A stretch of DNA of 42,966 nucleotides from Gilliamella intestini (GCF_900094935.1 NZ_FMBA01000019.1:1-42966); one strand, 5' to 3'; positions 1-10,620 are shown, counted from the stretch's first letter. Notes: generated by a model from the sequence alone, not told the origin. Numbers and translations are program-made.

Positions 1-9
1 ATAAATCAA

Positions 10-46
10 AAATATCCTCCGCATTTAGCTCAATTCAGACGGAGGA
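10..46 (-). terminator. Likely terminator of the nfsB-type gene
   Basis: Inverted repeat with arms TCCTCCG (15-21) and CGGAGGA (40-46) around an 18-nt loop. Read on the minus strand, the second arm is followed by TATTTTTG, so it fits a factor-independent terminator just after the stop codon of the minus-strand nitroreductase. The loop is long, so efficiency is uncertain. Confidence 0.5.
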
Positions 47-60
47 CATTTCAAGTTATT

Positions 61-705
61 TTATAAAAACGTAAAAATTTGTTCTTTAGGTAGGCGTGAT
101 TTTGGTCGATGCGCATTGCCGTCATTTTCGGCTCGATAGCCTAATGTGGCTACAATAATACTTTTAAGCCCTTTGCTTTTGAGGTCTAAAATATCGTCCA
201 TTTTTTGCGCATCATATCCTTCAATGGCCGTTGAATCGATACCAATTGCCACTGCTGCAAAAAGCAGTTGTCCCAATGCTAGATAAGCTTGTTTACTTTC
301 CCAACACTGTTGCAATTCGGATGTTGCGCTATTGAGCTTTACAAAGTGCCGACGACCTTGAGCTTGTGCTTGCTTAAGATCGGTTGAAGGGTATCTACCG
401 TCTTTATCTTCTTGATTGAGTAGGTTAACTAGATGGGCTTCGTCTAATGGTGTTTTAATACAAAAGACAATAGTGTGCGAGGCGCCAGTCACTCTTGGTT
501 GATTAAATTCAAGTATAGCCGGTAAAATTTTATTTTTTGCCGCGTCGTTATCTATAACATAAAAATGCCATGGTTGTGAATTAACTGATGATGGGCTGTT
601 TCTTAAAACAGTTAATAATTGTTCAATCTTATCAGCAGGAATCTTTTTTGTTGGATCATATGTTTGGTAGTGTAGCGTTTTTGAGAAATATCAACTATGT
701 TCATT
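61..705 (-). CDS. nfsB: NfsB-type oxygen-insensitive NAD(P)H nitroreductase
   Basis: FMN-dependent nitroreductase-family enzyme that reduces nitroaromatics and quinones with NAD(P)H in the cytosol. An internal GTG at 492 could be mistaken for the start, but the frame stays open to an ATG at 705-703, giving 214 aa, the normal length for NfsB (217 in E. coli). The extra N-terminus reads MNIVDISQKTLHYQTYDPTK and includes the FMN-binding stretch SPSSVNSQPWHF at about residues 36-47. Further family marks are QEDKDGRYP, IEGYDA in the middle, and LPKSRLP-like PKSRLPK near the C-terminus. The gene is alone on this strand, divergent from the leu operon, and has its own hairpin terminator. It is intact. 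The specific NfsB assignment rests on recalled similarity to the E. coli protein. Confidence 0.9.
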
Positions 706-868
706 ATTATGCCCTCGTGAGTTATTCTTTTCACCATTATAATTCGGTTTCATTATGTCTCAACTTATTATTTTAATAGATTTGTCAAATAGTGAAGCAA
801 TACTTATTCGCATTGAGTACTTTATTTTAATAAAAATAGAATACATTAAGATTGACTGCAAATAATCA

Positions 869-897
869 TTGACACCACTAATATCATTTGGTAAAAA
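869..897 (+). promoter_or_regulatory. Candidate leu operon promoter
   Basis: A perfect -35 hexamer TTGACA (869-874) is followed after 17 bp by TAAAAA (892-897), a poor -10. Transcription from here would start about 40 nt before the leuL start codon. The stretch between nfsB and leuL (706-945) shows nothing else that I can name. The -10 choice is weak; TATATT at 915-920 is an alternative. Confidence 0.35.
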
Positions 898-945
898 TAT
901 CATCAGTTTTAGTCTATATTAATTACAATTAAAATAGAGATTTTT

Positions 946-1023
946 ATGTTTGTTAACTATTTATCACTCGACCTCAGCCTCCTCCTCGCATCAACTTGCG
1001 CGGATAGCTTGTGTGTGGAGTAA
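946..1023 (+). CDS. leuL: leu operon leader peptide
   Basis: A 25-residue ORF, MFVNYLSLDLSLLLASTCAD followed by SLCVE. Seven of 25 codons are Leu: TTA, five CTC and TTG. Three CTC codons are consecutive at 979-987. CTC is a rare choice in DNA this AT-rich, which would sharpen ribosome stalling when charged Leu-tRNA is scarce. The ORF lies directly upstream of a hairpin terminator and then leuA, so position, length and composition all match the leader peptide that senses leucyl-tRNA in enterobacterial leucine operons. It is too short for usual gene callers. The peptide itself is not expected to have a function. Confidence 0.9.
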   Translation: MFVNYLSLDLSLLLASTCADSLCVE

Positions 1024-1096
1024 GAAGAAGTAGTTAAATAAACAACTCAACAAATTAACAAGAACCCGCGCTAAAGTGCGGGTTTTTTGTTTTTTT
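987..1096 (+). promoter_or_regulatory. Transcription attenuator of the leu operon (1:2, 2:3, 3:4 pairings)
   Basis: Three mutually exclusive pairings are visible. Segments 1:2 are CGCA (987-990) with TGCG (997-1000), directly after the Leu codon run. Segment 2, GCGCGG (998-1003), can instead pair with segment 3, CCGCGC (1066-1071), as an antiterminator. Segment 3 is also the 5' arm of the terminator stem (3:4). A ribosome stalled on the Leu codons would mask segment 1 and release segment 2 for antitermination. Only these core base pairs were worked out by eye; full folding was not computed. Confidence 0.75.
1063..1096 (+). terminator. Attenuator terminator hairpin upstream of leuA
   Basis: Nine-base-pair stem (1063-1071 with 1076-1084, one G-T wobble) around the tetraloop TAAA, followed by TTTTTT-G-TTTTTTT. 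This is a strong intrinsic terminator placed between leader peptide and leuA, 46 nt before the leuA start codon. Confidence 0.92.
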
Positions 1097-1142
1097 AACT
1101 TGAAATACCGAGATACCGCTAAAATATATAAAAGGAAAAACA

Positions 1143-2690
1143 ATGAGCGATCAAGTCATTATTTTTGATACAACGTTACGCGATGGTGAACAAGCATTAC
1201 AAGCAAGTTTGAGCGTTAAAGAAAAGTTACAAATAGCGCTTGCTTTGGAGCGAATGCGGGTCGATGTGATAGAAGTTGGCTTTCCTGTTTCATCTCCCGG
1301 TGATTTTGAATCAGTCCAAACGATTGCTAAGACCATTAAAGATAGCTGTGTTTGTGCATTGTCTCGTTGTGTTGATAAAGATATTGATGTTGCTGCCGAG
1401 GCATTAAAAGTTGCAGATCAGTTTCGAATTCATACTTTTATGGCAACATCAACCTTACATGTTAAGGATAAATTAAAAATGACATTTGATGATGTCATTG
1501 AAAGAGCTGTGCACTGTATTAAACGTGCACGTAATTATACTAATGATGTGGAGTTTTCTTGTGAAGATGCAGGCCGTACCCCAATTGATAACTTATGTCG
1601 TATCGTTGAAGCAGCAATTAAAGCAGGGGCAAGAACGATCAATATTCCAGATACTGTCGGTTATACTGTCCCTTATCAATTTGGTGGCATTATTCGTACC
1701 CTATTTGAACGTGTCCCGAACATTGATCAAGCGATTATCTCTGTTCATTGTCATGATGACTTGGGCATGTCGGTGGCTAACTCGATTAGCGCGGTTCAAG
1801 AAGGTGCTCGGCAAATTGAAGGTGCGATGAATGGTTTAGGCGAACGTGCGGGTAATACCGCACTTGAAGAAGTTATTATGGCGATTAAAGTTCGTCAAAA
1901 TATCTTAAATGTTCACACAAATATCAATCACCAAGAGATTTATCGTACCAGCCAAATTGTTAGCCAAATTACTAATATGCCAATTCCGGGTAATAAAGCA
2001 ATTATTGGTAGTAACGCTTTTGCCCACTCCTCAGGAATTCATCAAGATGGGGTTTTAAAAAATCGTGAAACTTACGAAATTATGACCCCTGAATCAATCG
2101 GATTAAATCAAATCCAATTAAATTTAACCTCTCGTTCAGGACGAGCCGCCGTTAAACATCGTTTAGAAGAACTTGGTTATCACGATAAAGATTATAACTT
2201 AGATCAAGTCTATGAGGCATTTTTAGAATTAGCTGATAAAAAAGGCCAAGTATTTGATTATGATTTAGAGGCATTAATATTTATCAATCAATTAAAAGAT
2301 GAAAAAGAACATTATGTTTTGGATTATTTTAATGTTCAATCAGGTTCGACGGTTGTTTCAACCGCTTCGGTTAGCTTGTTAATTGGTGATAAAAAGTATT
2401 CTGATGCTGCAACAGGTAACGGTCCTGTTGATGCTGTTTATCAAGCTATCAACCGTATTACTGGCGAGCCTATTTCGATTGTAAAATATCAGTTAGCTTC
2501 TAAAGGACAAGGTGAAAATGCTTTAGGACAAGTTGATATTGTTGCCGAATATAAAGGTCGTAAGTTCCATGGTGTTGGGCTTGCAACCGATATCGTTCAC
2601 TCATCGGCTTTGGCTTTAATTAATGTATTGAATAATGTGTATAGAGCAAATCAAGTTGCACAAGAAAAACAAAAATTACATCATGACTAA
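1143..2690 (+). CDS. leuA: 2-isopropylmalate synthase
   Basis: Catalyses the first committed step of leucine synthesis: acetyl-CoA plus 2-oxoisovalerate to 2-isopropylmalate, in the cytosol. The 515-aa product begins with the HMGL/DRE-TIM barrel signature [10 protein letters not shown] (about residues 8-17), has the metal-binding HxH of SVHCHDDLG near residue 200 and the [12 protein letters not shown] loop after it. The C-terminal third is the regulatory domain that binds leucine for feedback inhibition. Length equals that of enterobacterial LeuA. The start is fixed by AAAGGA seven nt upstream. It is the first gene of leuABCD, under the leuL attenuator. No anomalies seen. Confidence 0.98.
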   Translation: MSDQVIIFDTTLRDGEQALQASLSVKEKLQIALALERMRVDVIEVGFPVSSPGDFESVQTIAKTIKDSCVCALSRCVDKDIDVAAEALKVADQFRIHTFMATSTLHVKDKLKMTFDDVIERAVHCIKRARNYTNDVEFSCEDAGRTPIDNLCRIVEAAIKAGARTINIPDTVGYTVPYQFGGIIRTLFERVPNIDQAIISVHCHDDLGMSVANSISAVQEGARQIEGAMNGLGERAGNTALEEVIMAIKVRQNILNVHTNINHQEIYRTSQIVSQITNMPIPGNKAIIGSNAFAHSSGIHQDGVLKNRETYEIMTPESIGLNQIQLNLTSRSGRAAVKHRLEELGYHDKDYNLDQVYEAFLELADKKGQVFDYDLEALIFINQLKDEKEHYVLDYFNVQSGSTVVSTASVSLLIGDKKYSDAATGNGPVDAVYQAINRITGEPISIVKYQLASKGQGENALGQVDIVAEYKGRKFHGVGLATDIVHSSALALINVLNNVYRANQVAQEKQKLHHD

Positions 2691-2700
2691 AAGATAATTT

Positions 2701-2723
2701 GTTTTGCCGTTTAACAGCAAAAC
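2701..2723 (+). other. Intercistronic hairpin between leuA and leuB
   Basis: Perfect 7-bp inverted repeat GTTTTGC / GCAAAAC with a 9-nt loop, in the 67-nt gap between leuA and leuB. No T-tract follows, so it is more likely an mRNA-processing or stability element than a terminator. Its role is inference. Confidence 0.5.
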
Positions 2724-2754
2724 ATGAAAATTAATTTAGATTGTAAAGGAATAA

Positions 2755-3837
<1,083 letters not shown>

Positions 3838-3864
3838 TTGAATTAGTCGTATTAGATGTGTAGT

Positions 3865-3911
3865 AAAAGGATATTGAAGTATGCAGAATAAACTGCTCGT
3901 TGTATCCTTTT
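3865..3911 (+). other. Long nested hairpin between leuB and leuC
   Basis: A 9-bp outer stem AAAAGGATA (3865-3873) / TATCCTTTT (3903-3911) encloses a second stem GCAG (3883-3886) / CTGC (3893-3896) with a 6-nt loop. The downstream arm runs into a short T-tract (up to 3912). It sits in a 156-nt intercistronic gap, long for this operon. It could be a weak internal terminator that lowers leuCD expression, an RNase site, or a stabiliser of leuAB mRNA. I cannot decide from sequence. Confidence 0.55.
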
Positions 3912-3993
3912 TAATTCAATTGATTATAGTATTAGTAAATAATGTCAAAGATTCAAACTAATACCAGTTGTAAAAAATAATAAGGAATCTGCA

Positions 3994-5394
3994 ATGTCAA
4001 AAACACTGTATCAGAAATTATATGATGCGCATGTCGTTTATGAAGCTCCAAATGAAACGCCTATTTTATATATCGATCGCCATTTAGTGCATGAAGTAAC
4101 TTCACCACAAGCGTTTGATGGTTTACGAGCTATGAACCGTAAAGTACGTCAACCACACAAAACATTTGCAACAATGGATCATAACACTTCAACAAAAAGT
4201 AATGATCTTAGCGCATGTAGTGAAATGGCTCGCATTCAGCTAACTGAGCTGGCAAAAAACGCCAAAGAGTTTGGGATTTCGTTATATGATTTGCAAAGCC
4301 CATTACGTGGTATTGTCCATGTAGTCGGCCCTGAGCAAGGTATGACTTTACCGGGTATGACTATTGTGTGTGGTGATTCACACACTGCTACACATGGTGC
4401 ATTTGGTGCATTAGCTTTTGGTATTGGTACTTCCGAAGTTGAGCATGTGCTAGCAACTCAAACCTTAAAACAAGGTCGAGCTAAGACCATGAAAATTGAA
4501 GTTAAAGGGCAAGTCGCTGAAGGCATTACGGCCAAGGACATTATATTAGCTATTATTGGTAAAACCACTAGCGCTGGCGGTACAGGTCATGTAGTTGAGT
4601 TTTGTGGTGATGCTATTAAATCATTATCAATGGAAGGGCGCATGACGTTGTGTAATATGGCAATTGAAATGGGAGCTAAAGCTGGCATAATTGCGCCAGA
4701 TGAAGTGACTTTTGAGTACTTAAAAGGTCGTCAATTTTCACCAAAAGGTGAAGACTTCGACAAAGCGGTTGCTTATTGGAAAACGCTAAAAACCGACGAA
4801 GGTGCACATTTTGATACAGTTGTGACGTTAGAAGGAAAAGATATCGCACCACAAGTCACTTGGGGAACGAATCCTGGTCAAGTAACTTCAATTGATGCAA
4901 CAGTACCGAATCCTAATGATTTTGCTGATCCTATTGAAAAACACTCTGCAGAGCGTGCATTAACTTATATGGGATTAACCGCTGGTACCAAAATGACTGA
5001 TATTAAGATCAATAAAGTGTTTATTGGTTCTTGTACAAACTCACGTATAGAAGATTTACGAGCTGCTGCGCAAATTGCTAAAGGCCGTAAAGTAGCTGAA
5101 GGTGTGCAAGCGTTGGTCGTTCCTGGCTCAGGACCAGTAAAAGAACAAGCTGAAGCCGAAGGATTAGATAAAATTTTTATTGAAGCAGGTTTTGAATGGC
5201 GCTTACCAGGTTGCTCTATGTGTCTTGCAATGAATGATGATAAATTAGCACCGGGAGATCGCTGCGCATCAACCAGTAACCGTAATTTCGAAGGTCGCCA
5301 AGGGCGCGATGCAAGAACCCATTTAGTTAGTCCTGCTATGGCAGCTGCCGCAGCAATTACTGGTCATTTTACTGATATTCGCAAACCATTTTAA
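3994..5394 (+). CDS. leuC: 3-isopropylmalate dehydratase, large subunit
   Basis: Aconitase-family 4Fe-4S enzyme; with LeuD isomerises 2-isopropylmalate to 3-isopropylmalate. The 466-aa product equals E. coli LeuC in length. Cluster ligands are visible: Cys in FIGSCTNSR near residue 347 and the CxxC of [11 protein letters not shown] near 407-410. Other family motifs are DHNTSTK near the N-terminus, [13 protein letters not shown], and the C-terminal [23 protein letters not shown] precedes the ATG. Third gene of leuABCD. Depends on Fe-S cluster assembly. Confidence 0.98.
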   Translation: MSKTLYQKLYDAHVVYEAPNETPILYIDRHLVHEVTSPQAFDGLRAMNRKVRQPHKTFATMDHNTSTKSNDLSACSEMARIQLTELAKNAKEFGISLYDLQSPLRGIVHVVGPEQGMTLPGMTIVCGDSHTATHGAFGALAFGIGTSEVEHVLATQTLKQGRAKTMKIEVKGQVAEGITAKDIILAIIGKTTSAGGTGHVVEFCGDAIKSLSMEGRMTLCNMAIEMGAKAGIIAPDEVTFEYLKGRQFSPKGEDFDKAVAYWKTLKTDEGAHFDTVVTLEGKDIAPQVTWGTNPGQVTSIDATVPNPNDFADPIEKHSAERALTYMGLTAGTKMTDIKINKVFIGSCTNSRIEDLRAAAQIAKGRKVAEGVQALVVPGSGPVKEQAEAEGLDKIFIEAGFEWRLPGCSMCLAMNDDKLAPGDRCASTSNRNFEGRQGRDARTHLVSPAMAAAAAITGHFTDIRKPF

Positions 5395-5405
5395 GGAGAC
5401 TTGTC

Positions 5406-6008
5406 ATGGCTAAATTTACAAAACATACCGGATTAGTTGTTCCTTTAGATGCGGCTAATGTCGATACAGATGCAATCATTCCAAAACAGTTTTTACAGAA
5501 AGTAACACGCACTGGATTTGGTAAACATGCCTTTCATGAATGGCGTTTTTTAGATGATGCTGGTGAGCAACCTAATCCTGAATTTGTTTTAAATAAATCA
5601 CGCTATAAAGGTGCTAGTATTTTACTTACGCGTGAAAATTTTGGTTGTGGATCATCGCGTGAACATGCCCCTTGGGCGCTTGCCGATTATGGGTTTAAAA
5701 CTATTATTGGTTCAAGTTTTGCCGATATTTTTTACAATAACTCATTTAACAATCAGTTATTATTGGTTAATTTATCCGAAGAAGATATCGATGAGCTGTT
5801 TAAAATTGTCGAAGCCAATGAAGGCATTGAATTTACCATAGATTTAGTTAATGAAGTGGTCATTGCCGGCGATAAGCAATATTCATTTAAAATTGATGCT
5901 TTTAAACGTCATTGCTTGTTAAATGGGTTAGATAATATTGGCTTAACCTTACAACATGAAGAAGCAATTAGCGACTTTGAACATAAAATCCCTTCATTTT
6001 TAGCTTAA
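5406..6008 (+). CDS. leuD: 3-isopropylmalate dehydratase, small subunit
   Basis: Swivelling subunit that completes the isopropylmalate isomerase with LeuC. 200 aa, one shorter than E. coli LeuD. Motifs: [16 protein letters not shown] at the N-terminus and the substrate-loop signature [15 protein letters not shown] around residues 78-92. AAGGAGA lies 7 nt before the ATG, 11 nt after the leuC stop, so the two are co-translated. Last gene of the operon; a GC-rich hairpin follows. Confidence 0.98.
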   Translation: MAKFTKHTGLVVPLDAANVDTDAIIPKQFLQKVTRTGFGKHAFHEWRFLDDAGEQPNPEFVLNKSRYKGASILLTRENFGCGSSREHAPWALADYGFKTIIGSSFADIFYNNSFNNQLLLVNLSEEDIDELFKIVEANEGIEFTIDLVNEVVIAGDKQYSFKIDAFKRHCLLNGLDNIGLTLQHEEAISDFEHKIPSFLA

Positions 6009-6017
6009 CTTTAACTT

Positions 6018-6039
6018 TTGGGCGCTTATTTGCGCCCAA
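6018..6039 (+). other. GC-rich hairpin after leuD
   Basis: Perfect 8-bp stem TTGGGCGC / GCGCCCAA with a 6-nt loop, 10 nt after the leuD stop. No T-tract follows, and the next gene starts at 6055 on the same strand, so this may be a 3'-end stabiliser or a Rho-assisted terminator rather than a full intrinsic terminator. Confidence 0.55.
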
Positions 6040-6054
6040 TAATGAGAATCGACA

Positions 6055-6819
6055 ATGGCAACACATCATGACAATGTAAAACAGCAGTTTGGCGAGCAAG
6101 CCAATGCCTATTTAACTAGCAAAGTACATGCTCAAGGGCCTGATCTTGAATATTTATCTAATCTACTTATATCGCATTCCGAGGCAAACCTACTTGATAT
6201 GGGATGTGGTGCAGGCCATGTCAGTTTTATTGCGGCAAAATATGTTAAACATGTTACAGCCTATGATCTTTCAAATGAAATGTTATCGGTTGTAGCGCAA
6301 ACAGCAAAAGAGCGCAATTTACAAAATATAACCGTTAAGCAAGGTTATGCTGAATATCCCCCTTTTGATGATAATCAATTTGATATTGTTGTTAGTCGTT
6401 ATTCAGCTCATCATTGGCATGATGTAGGCAAAAGTATTCGACAGCTTCATCGAATAACTAAAGCTGGCGGTAAATTAATTATTATGGATGTTGTGTCACC
6501 AGGTCACCCTGTATTAGATATTTGGCTACAAACCGTTGAAGCCATGCGTGACACCTCACATGTTCGTGACTATACCCCAGGTGAGTGGTTAACCTTTTTA
6601 ACTGAAGCGGGTTTCGTCATTAATAATATAACTCGTCATCGTTTAACACTCTCTTTTGATACATGGGTTAAACGAATGCGTACTCCTGAACAGTTGATTG
6701 AAGCGATACGAATTTACCAAGAAACAGCAGCCGACGATACAAAAAAATATTTTGAACTTCAAGCAGATGGTTCTTTTACTACGGATATGATGATTATTGA
6801 AACTGAAAAAGTTATCTAA
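6055..6819 (+). CDS. yafE: YafE-like class I SAM-dependent methyltransferase
   Basis: 254-aa Rossmann-fold methyltransferase of the UbiE/Methyltransf_11 type. SAM-binding motif I is LLDMGCGAGH (about residues 45-54), followed by acidic VTAYDLS at the end of strand 2 and FDIVVSRYSAHHWHD at motif IV/post-motif region. The sequence closely recalls full-length enterobacterial YafE (ADNV/HDNV..QFG.QA.AYLTS start, SPGHPVLDIWLQTVEA, RMRTPE near the C-terminus). The substrate is not known. It lies 46 nt after leuD on the same strand and ends against rpoN on the other strand. The name is from recall of similarity; the methyltransferase call itself is firm. Confidence 0.85.
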   Translation: MATHHDNVKQQFGEQANAYLTSKVHAQGPDLEYLSNLLISHSEANLLDMGCGAGHVSFIAAKYVKHVTAYDLSNEMLSVVAQTAKERNLQNITVKQGYAEYPPFDDNQFDIVVSRYSAHHWHDVGKSIRQLHRITKAGGKLIIMDVVSPGHPVLDIWLQTVEAMRDTSHVRDYTPGEWLTFLTEAGFVINNITRHRLTLSFDTWVKRMRTPEQLIEAIRIYQETAADDTKKYFELQADGSFTTDMMIIETEKVI

Positions 6820-6835
6820 AACGATCCGTTGTCAT

Positions 6836-6861
6836 AAACAGCTTTACATTTAAAGCTGTTT
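6836..6861. terminator. Shared hairpin between convergent yafE and rpoN
   Basis: Eleven-base-pair stem AAACAGCTTTA (6836-6846) / TAAAGCTGTTT (6851-6861) with a 4-nt loop. The rpoN stop codon lies inside it. The stem starts with A residues and ends with TTT, so it can act in both directions for the convergent yafE and rpoN, though only a short U-run follows on either strand. Confidence 0.65.
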
Positions 6862-8268
6862 TCGTTGACTTGATGGTGGAATTGATAAGGCTTCACGGTA
6901 TTTTGCTACGGTGCGACGTGCAATAATAATACCTTGTTCTTCAAGCATCGAAACTAATTTACTATCACTTAATGGCTTTTTACTATTTTCTGCCGATATA
7001 TATTTTTTAATTAATGCTTGGATAGCAGTAGATGAAACCTCACCGCCTGAATCATTATTGACATGACTTGAGAAAAAGAATTTAAGTTCATAAATTCCGC
7101 TTGGACAATGCAGATATTTTTGAGTTGTTACACGAGAAATGGTCGATTCATGCATATCAATGGCCGTTGCAACATCAGACAAAATCATTGGCTTCATGTA
7201 TTCAGCACCGTGTTCAAAAAAGGCTTGTTGATGCTCAACAATAAATTGGCTAACCTTTAATAAGGTTTCATTACGATTTTCGATACTTTTAATAAACCAA
7301 TTGGCCTCTTGCAAATGCGAGCGAATATATTGACTATCACTTTCATTTGCTATCTTCTCCATTGCTGCATACTGCTGATTGATACGTAGATTTGGCATTG
7401 TGTCATTATTCAATTCAACAATCCATTTTCCATTCAATTTTTTGACTAACACATCAGGTAGTACATAATCGGGGGGCGTTGTATTTATTGATTCACCTGG
7501 ATAGGGGTGTAAATGTTGAATAAAATTGACTGCTTCTTTTAACTGTTCATCACTAGCATTTAATACTTTTTTTAAGGTTCTATAATCACGGCTAGCTAAT
7601 AAATCTAAATATTGATTAATTATTTGATTAACAAAAGGTGGAGGGGATAAATTTTGAATTTGGATAGATAAACATTCTTGTAGCGATCTTGCACCAACAC
7701 CAATAGGGTCAAAATGCCAAATACGCTTTAAAACAGTTTCAACTTCATTAAATTCAATCTCATCATTACCTTGTTCTTCTAAAATCTCATCTAACGAAAC
7801 GGTCAAATAGCCTCGTTCATCAATCGCTTCTATAATTGAAATGGCTATTGCTCTATCTGTATCACTAAAAGGCGTTAGCTCTAATTGCCATTCTAAATAA
7901 TCATGTAATGTTTCGTGAGTTTCGCCTTGATAGATAGGCAATTCATCATTACGATAATCTGAGTTAGTTCCAGATGGAGTTCCTGCACTATAAATATCAT
8001 CTAAAGATGCATCAAGTGGAATATTATCAGGTATTTCTTGGCTATCTAGTGCTTCACGCGTGTCAATGTGTTCAATTTCGTCGTGTTGTTCAACGTTAAT
8101 TTCATCATATTGATCGGCAATTTCAAGTAATGGGTTATTTTCTAAAGCGGTTTGAATTTCTTGTTGAAGTTCTAAAGTTGACAACTGGAGTAATCGAATC
8201 GCCAATTGTAATTGTGGTGTCATCGAAAGCTGTTGCGAAACTTTCAGTTGTAAACTTGGTTTCATCAT
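6850..8268 (-). CDS. rpoN: RNA polymerase sigma-54 factor
   Basis: Sigma-54 directs RNA polymerase to -24/-12 promoters and needs enhancer-binding ATPases. The 472-aa protein shows all regions: region I, rich in Gln/Leu ([19 protein letters not shown], with [15 protein letters not shown]-type repeats) at 1-50; an acidic region II at about 50-110; the core-binding domain; the HTH around [19 protein letters not shown]; and the RpoN box [10 protein letters not shown] near the C-terminus. Its ATG overlaps the lptB stop as ATGA (8265-8268), so it is translationally coupled to lptB. In E. coli hpf, ptsN, rapZ and ptsO follow rpoN; here rpoN is the last gene and faces yafE. Confidence 0.97.
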   Translation of the reverse strand: MMKPSLQLKVSQQLSMTPQLQLAIRLLQLSTLELQQEIQTALENNPLLEIADQYDEINVEQHDEIEHIDTREALDSQEIPDNIPLDASLDDIYSAGTPSGTNSDYRNDELPIYQGETHETLHDYLEWQLELTPFSDTDRAIAISIIEAIDERGYLTVSLDEILEEQGNDEIEFNEVETVLKRIWHFDPIGVGARSLQECLSIQIQNLSPPPFVNQIINQYLDLLASRDYRTLKKVLNASDEQLKEAVNFIQHLHPYPGESINTTPPDYVLPDVLVKKLNGKWIVELNNDTMPNLRINQQYAAMEKIANESDSQYIRSHLQEANWFIKSIENRNETLLKVSQFIVEHQQAFFEHGAEYMKPMILSDVATAIDMHESTISRVTTQKYLHCPSGIYELKFFFSSHVNNDSGGEVSSTAIQALIKKYISAENSKKPLSDSKLVSMLEEQGIIIARRTVAKYREALSIPPSSQRKQL

Positions 8269-8990
8269 AACCTAAATTCATTTCCTAAGTAGACTCGTTT
8301 TACATATTCATTACTTAAGATATCACTAGGTGAACCTTCAGCAATTAAATGTCCTTTATTGACAATATAAGCACGTTCACAAACATCTAATGTTTCACGC
8401 ACATTGTGATCGGTTATTAATACACCCAATCCACGATCACGCAAATGTTTAATGATACTTTTGATATCAATGACTGAAATAGGATCGACACCTGCAAAAG
8501 GTTCATCAAGCAGAATGAATTTTGGATTTGCCGCTAATGCTCTGGCAATTTCAACTCGTCGTCTTTCGCCACCCGATAACGATTGCCCTATGCTGTCACG
8601 AATATGCGTAATATGGAACTCTTCAAGTAGTTCTTCGGCACGATTGATTTTTTCATTTTTATCAATATCTTTGCGCGTTTCTAAAATTGCCATAATATTA
8701 TCAATTACAGACAATTTTCTAAAAATAGACGCTTCTTGCGGTAAATAACCAATGCCTTTTTGAGCTCGCTCATGTAAAGGTAAAATACTGATATCATGAT
8801 CATCAAGATAAATTTTACCAGCATTTAATGTCACTATACCAACCACCATATAAAACGTAGTGGTTTTACCTGCACCATTGGGTCCCAATAATCCGACAAT
8901 CTCACCTGAATTAACTGTTAAACTGACATCTTCAACAACACGTCGTTTTTTGTATACTTTGGCTAGATTTTCTGCTTTTAAAATTGGCAT
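8265..8990 (-). CDS. lptB: Lipopolysaccharide export ATP-binding protein LptB
   Basis: Cytoplasmic ATPase of the LptB2FG transporter that extracts LPS from the inner membrane. 241 aa. Walker [11 protein letters not shown] (about 36-45), Q-loop [12 protein letters not shown] signature [15 protein letters not shown] (about 139-153), Walker [13 protein letters not shown], and H-loop ITDHNVRE are all intact. One nt separates its start from the lptA stop, and its stop overlaps rpoN, so lptC-lptA-lptB-rpoN is a tight operon. Length equals E. coli LptB. Confidence 0.98.
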   Translation of the reverse strand: MPILKAENLAKVYKKRRVVEDVSLTVNSGEIVGLLGPNGAGKTTTFYMVVGIVTLNAGKIYLDDHDISILPLHERAQKGIGYLPQEASIFRKLSVIDNIMAILETRKDIDKNEKINRAEELLEEFHITHIRDSIGQSLSGGERRRVEIARALAANPKFILLDEPFAGVDPISVIDIKSIIKHLRDRGLGVLITDHNVRETLDVCERAYIVNKGHLIAEGSPSDILSNEYVKRVYLGNEFRL

Positions 8991-8991
8991 T

Positions 8992-9546
8992 TTATTTATT
9001 CGTCCCTTTAACTTGATTTGGGATGATAGTGCTTTTTACTCGCCCATTTTTACCAGACTGTGCAAGTATTTGCTGTTTTTTAACATCATAAGTGATCTGA
9101 TTACTAATGATATGATTATCTTGCTGAAATAACTCAGCATTACCTTGTAAAACAACATTATTTTGTTTTACATTGTAAATTACTTGAGCAGAATGACCTG
9201 TTACAATTTTATTTTTTTCTGGCAAAATTTGCTTATAATTTACAGGATTACCATAGGCTGTAATTTTTTGTTTTTCAGTATCTTGCATATCGGTAATAAC
9301 AACTTTATCAGCATTTATGGTTAACCCATCTTGAACAATGATAACATTACCAATAAACGTAATTATATTTTTTTCAATATCAATGTGTTGATTATTCGCA
9401 TCAATTGTAATGGGTTTATTATCAGCAAATATTTTATGTTCTTCTTTAGTGTCTGTAGGTTGCTTAGAAGGTTCATTTGCAAAACTACTCAAAGAGATAG
9501 GTAATAATAAAATTAATGAAAAAACAGTTTGTTTTAGCGAACTCAT
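8992..9546 (-). CDS. lptA: Lipopolysaccharide transport periplasmic protein LptA
   Basis: Periplasmic beta-jellyroll protein that bridges LptC and LptD and carries LPS across the periplasm. 184 aa with a Sec signal peptide: short basic start, hydrophobic [14 protein letters not shown], likely cleavage after SFA. The mature part has the OstA/LptA signature: [36 protein letters not shown], and repeats of the same strand pattern near [19 protein letters not shown]. Located between lptC and lptB, with 3 nt to the lptC stop. Confidence 0.95.
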   Translation of the reverse strand: MSSLKQTVFSLILLLPISLSSFANEPSKQPTDTKEEHKIFADNKPITIDANNQHIDIEKNIITFIGNVIIVQDGLTINADKVVITDMQDTEKQKITAYGNPVNYKQILPEKNKIVTGHSAQVIYNVKQNNVVLQGNAELFQQDNHIISNQITYDVKKQQILAQSGKNGRVKSTIIPNQVKGTNK

Positions 9547-9549
9547 GTT

Positions 9550-10113
9550 TTATTTTGCCTCAGTATTATAATATGTTTTTACATTTTCAAGTATATTAGC
9601 TGTTTTTGTATGCAAATCACTGGCTAAGCCAATACCTGTTGAATAAAACCCTACCCCGTAAATGATGACAGGATCTTTTGATGTAACTAGCTGTGAAGTT
9701 AAATCTATCACTGCATTATCTGTTTTTACTTGCTTTAATTGAGCGTCTTTTGTCAAATTATCTAACTGAACATCCTGATAAAGGTAAAGATGTTTATCAT
9801 TCGTTAATGTCGCTTTTTTAGCTTTAATATGCCATGTTGCTAAATGATCTTGATCATAAAACGTAAAATTAGGTAAATCAAATTCAGTATTGTCTGAATT
9901 ATCAAAATGCCTAACATGACTAGACTCAATTTTATAGACTAATTCACCTGATAAGTCATAAATATCTGTTAACATATCATCACTTTGATAAATCGGCTTA
10001 TCTAATGTATTTGGGATAGATTTGCTTGCAGAAGCATCCCCTTTTTGATAATTGTAATAAACACCGATAACAATAATAATAAGTAAAAGGCAGATCAGAT
10101 TTTTTTTATTCAT
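9550..10113 (-). CDS. lptC: Lipopolysaccharide export system protein LptC
   Basis: Bitopic inner-membrane protein that receives LPS from LptBFG and hands it to LptA. 187 aa, one N-terminal transmembrane helix (LICLLLIIIVIGVYYN, about residues 5-20) and a periplasmic jellyroll with strands such as YDLSGELVYKIESSHVRHF, matching the YrbK/LptC fold. E. coli LptC is 191 aa. The genes that usually precede it (kdsD, kdsC) are absent here; yccX lies upstream on the same strand, 82 nt away. The assignment rests mainly on position and topology, since the family is poorly conserved. Confidence 0.92.
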   Translation of the reverse strand: MNKKNLICLLLIIIVIGVYYNYQKGDASASKSIPNTLDKPIYQSDDMLTDIYDLSGELVYKIESSHVRHFDNSDNTEFDLPNFTFYDQDHLATWHIKAKKATLTNDKHLYLYQDVQLDNLTKDAQLKQVKTDNAVIDLTSQLVTSKDPVIIYGVGFYSTGIGLASDLHTKTANILENVKTYYNTEAK

Positions 10114-10195
10114 AACATATGTTATATCACATTAATAAGAAGTTATTATTTAGAATGTCCAACATTTTATATATTTTACTTTATTTTTTATTAAA

Positions 10196-10474
10196 TTAAT
10201 ATCGAACATTAAAAGAAGTTAAATTGTTTTGTGGTGATAATTCACAAATATTTACATGAGAAATTCGCGATGAAGCAGGTCCACCGTTTTCAATCCATTG
10301 TATTAACTTCGCTATTTGTGAACTGTCACCTTGTGCAATAATTTCAACATTACCATTATCTAAGTTTTGAACATAGCCGACTAAACCAAGCTTTTGGGCT
10401 TGTTGATAAGTAAAAAATCGAAATCCAACACCTTGAACAAGACCACTAATATCTATTTTAACTTTTTTAATCAT
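10196..10474 (-). CDS. yccX: Acylphosphatase
   Basis: Small cytosolic enzyme that hydrolyses carboxyl-phosphate bonds such as acetyl phosphate. The 92-aa product has the acylphosphatase ferredoxin-like fold signature: VQGVGFRFFTYQQAQKLGL with the phosphate-binding loop and catalytic Arg (residue 18), then GYVQNLDNGNVEIIAQGD with the catalytic Asn at about residue 36. Length matches the family. The start is preceded by AGGAAT. It is upstream of lptC on the same strand and divergent from the CHAP gene. Confidence 0.93.
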   Translation of the reverse strand: MIKKVKIDISGLVQGVGFRFFTYQQAQKLGLVGYVQNLDNGNVEIIAQGDSSQIAKLIQWIENGGPASSRISHVNICELSPQNNLTSFNVRY

Positions 10475-10620
10475 TTTATAATTCCTATTTTGTTTTAAAT
10501 TGTAAGCTTAATTTTACATACATGAATAATAATATTTTTATTATTCGATTAAATTCTATTTTTTTAATAAAAATAAATGATTATAATTAATAATATACAA
10601 TTAAAATAATGGAAATAAAC

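Noticed and set aside
588-776. 62-codon plus-strand ORF overlapping the nfsB start
   Set aside because: It is opposite to the N-terminal coding part of nfsB, has no ribosome site or recognisable protein, and is a shadow frame.
8860-9132. 90-codon plus-strand ORF across the lptB/lptA junction
   Set aside because: Antisense to two conserved genes, no ribosome site, composition follows the codon pattern of the opposite strand.
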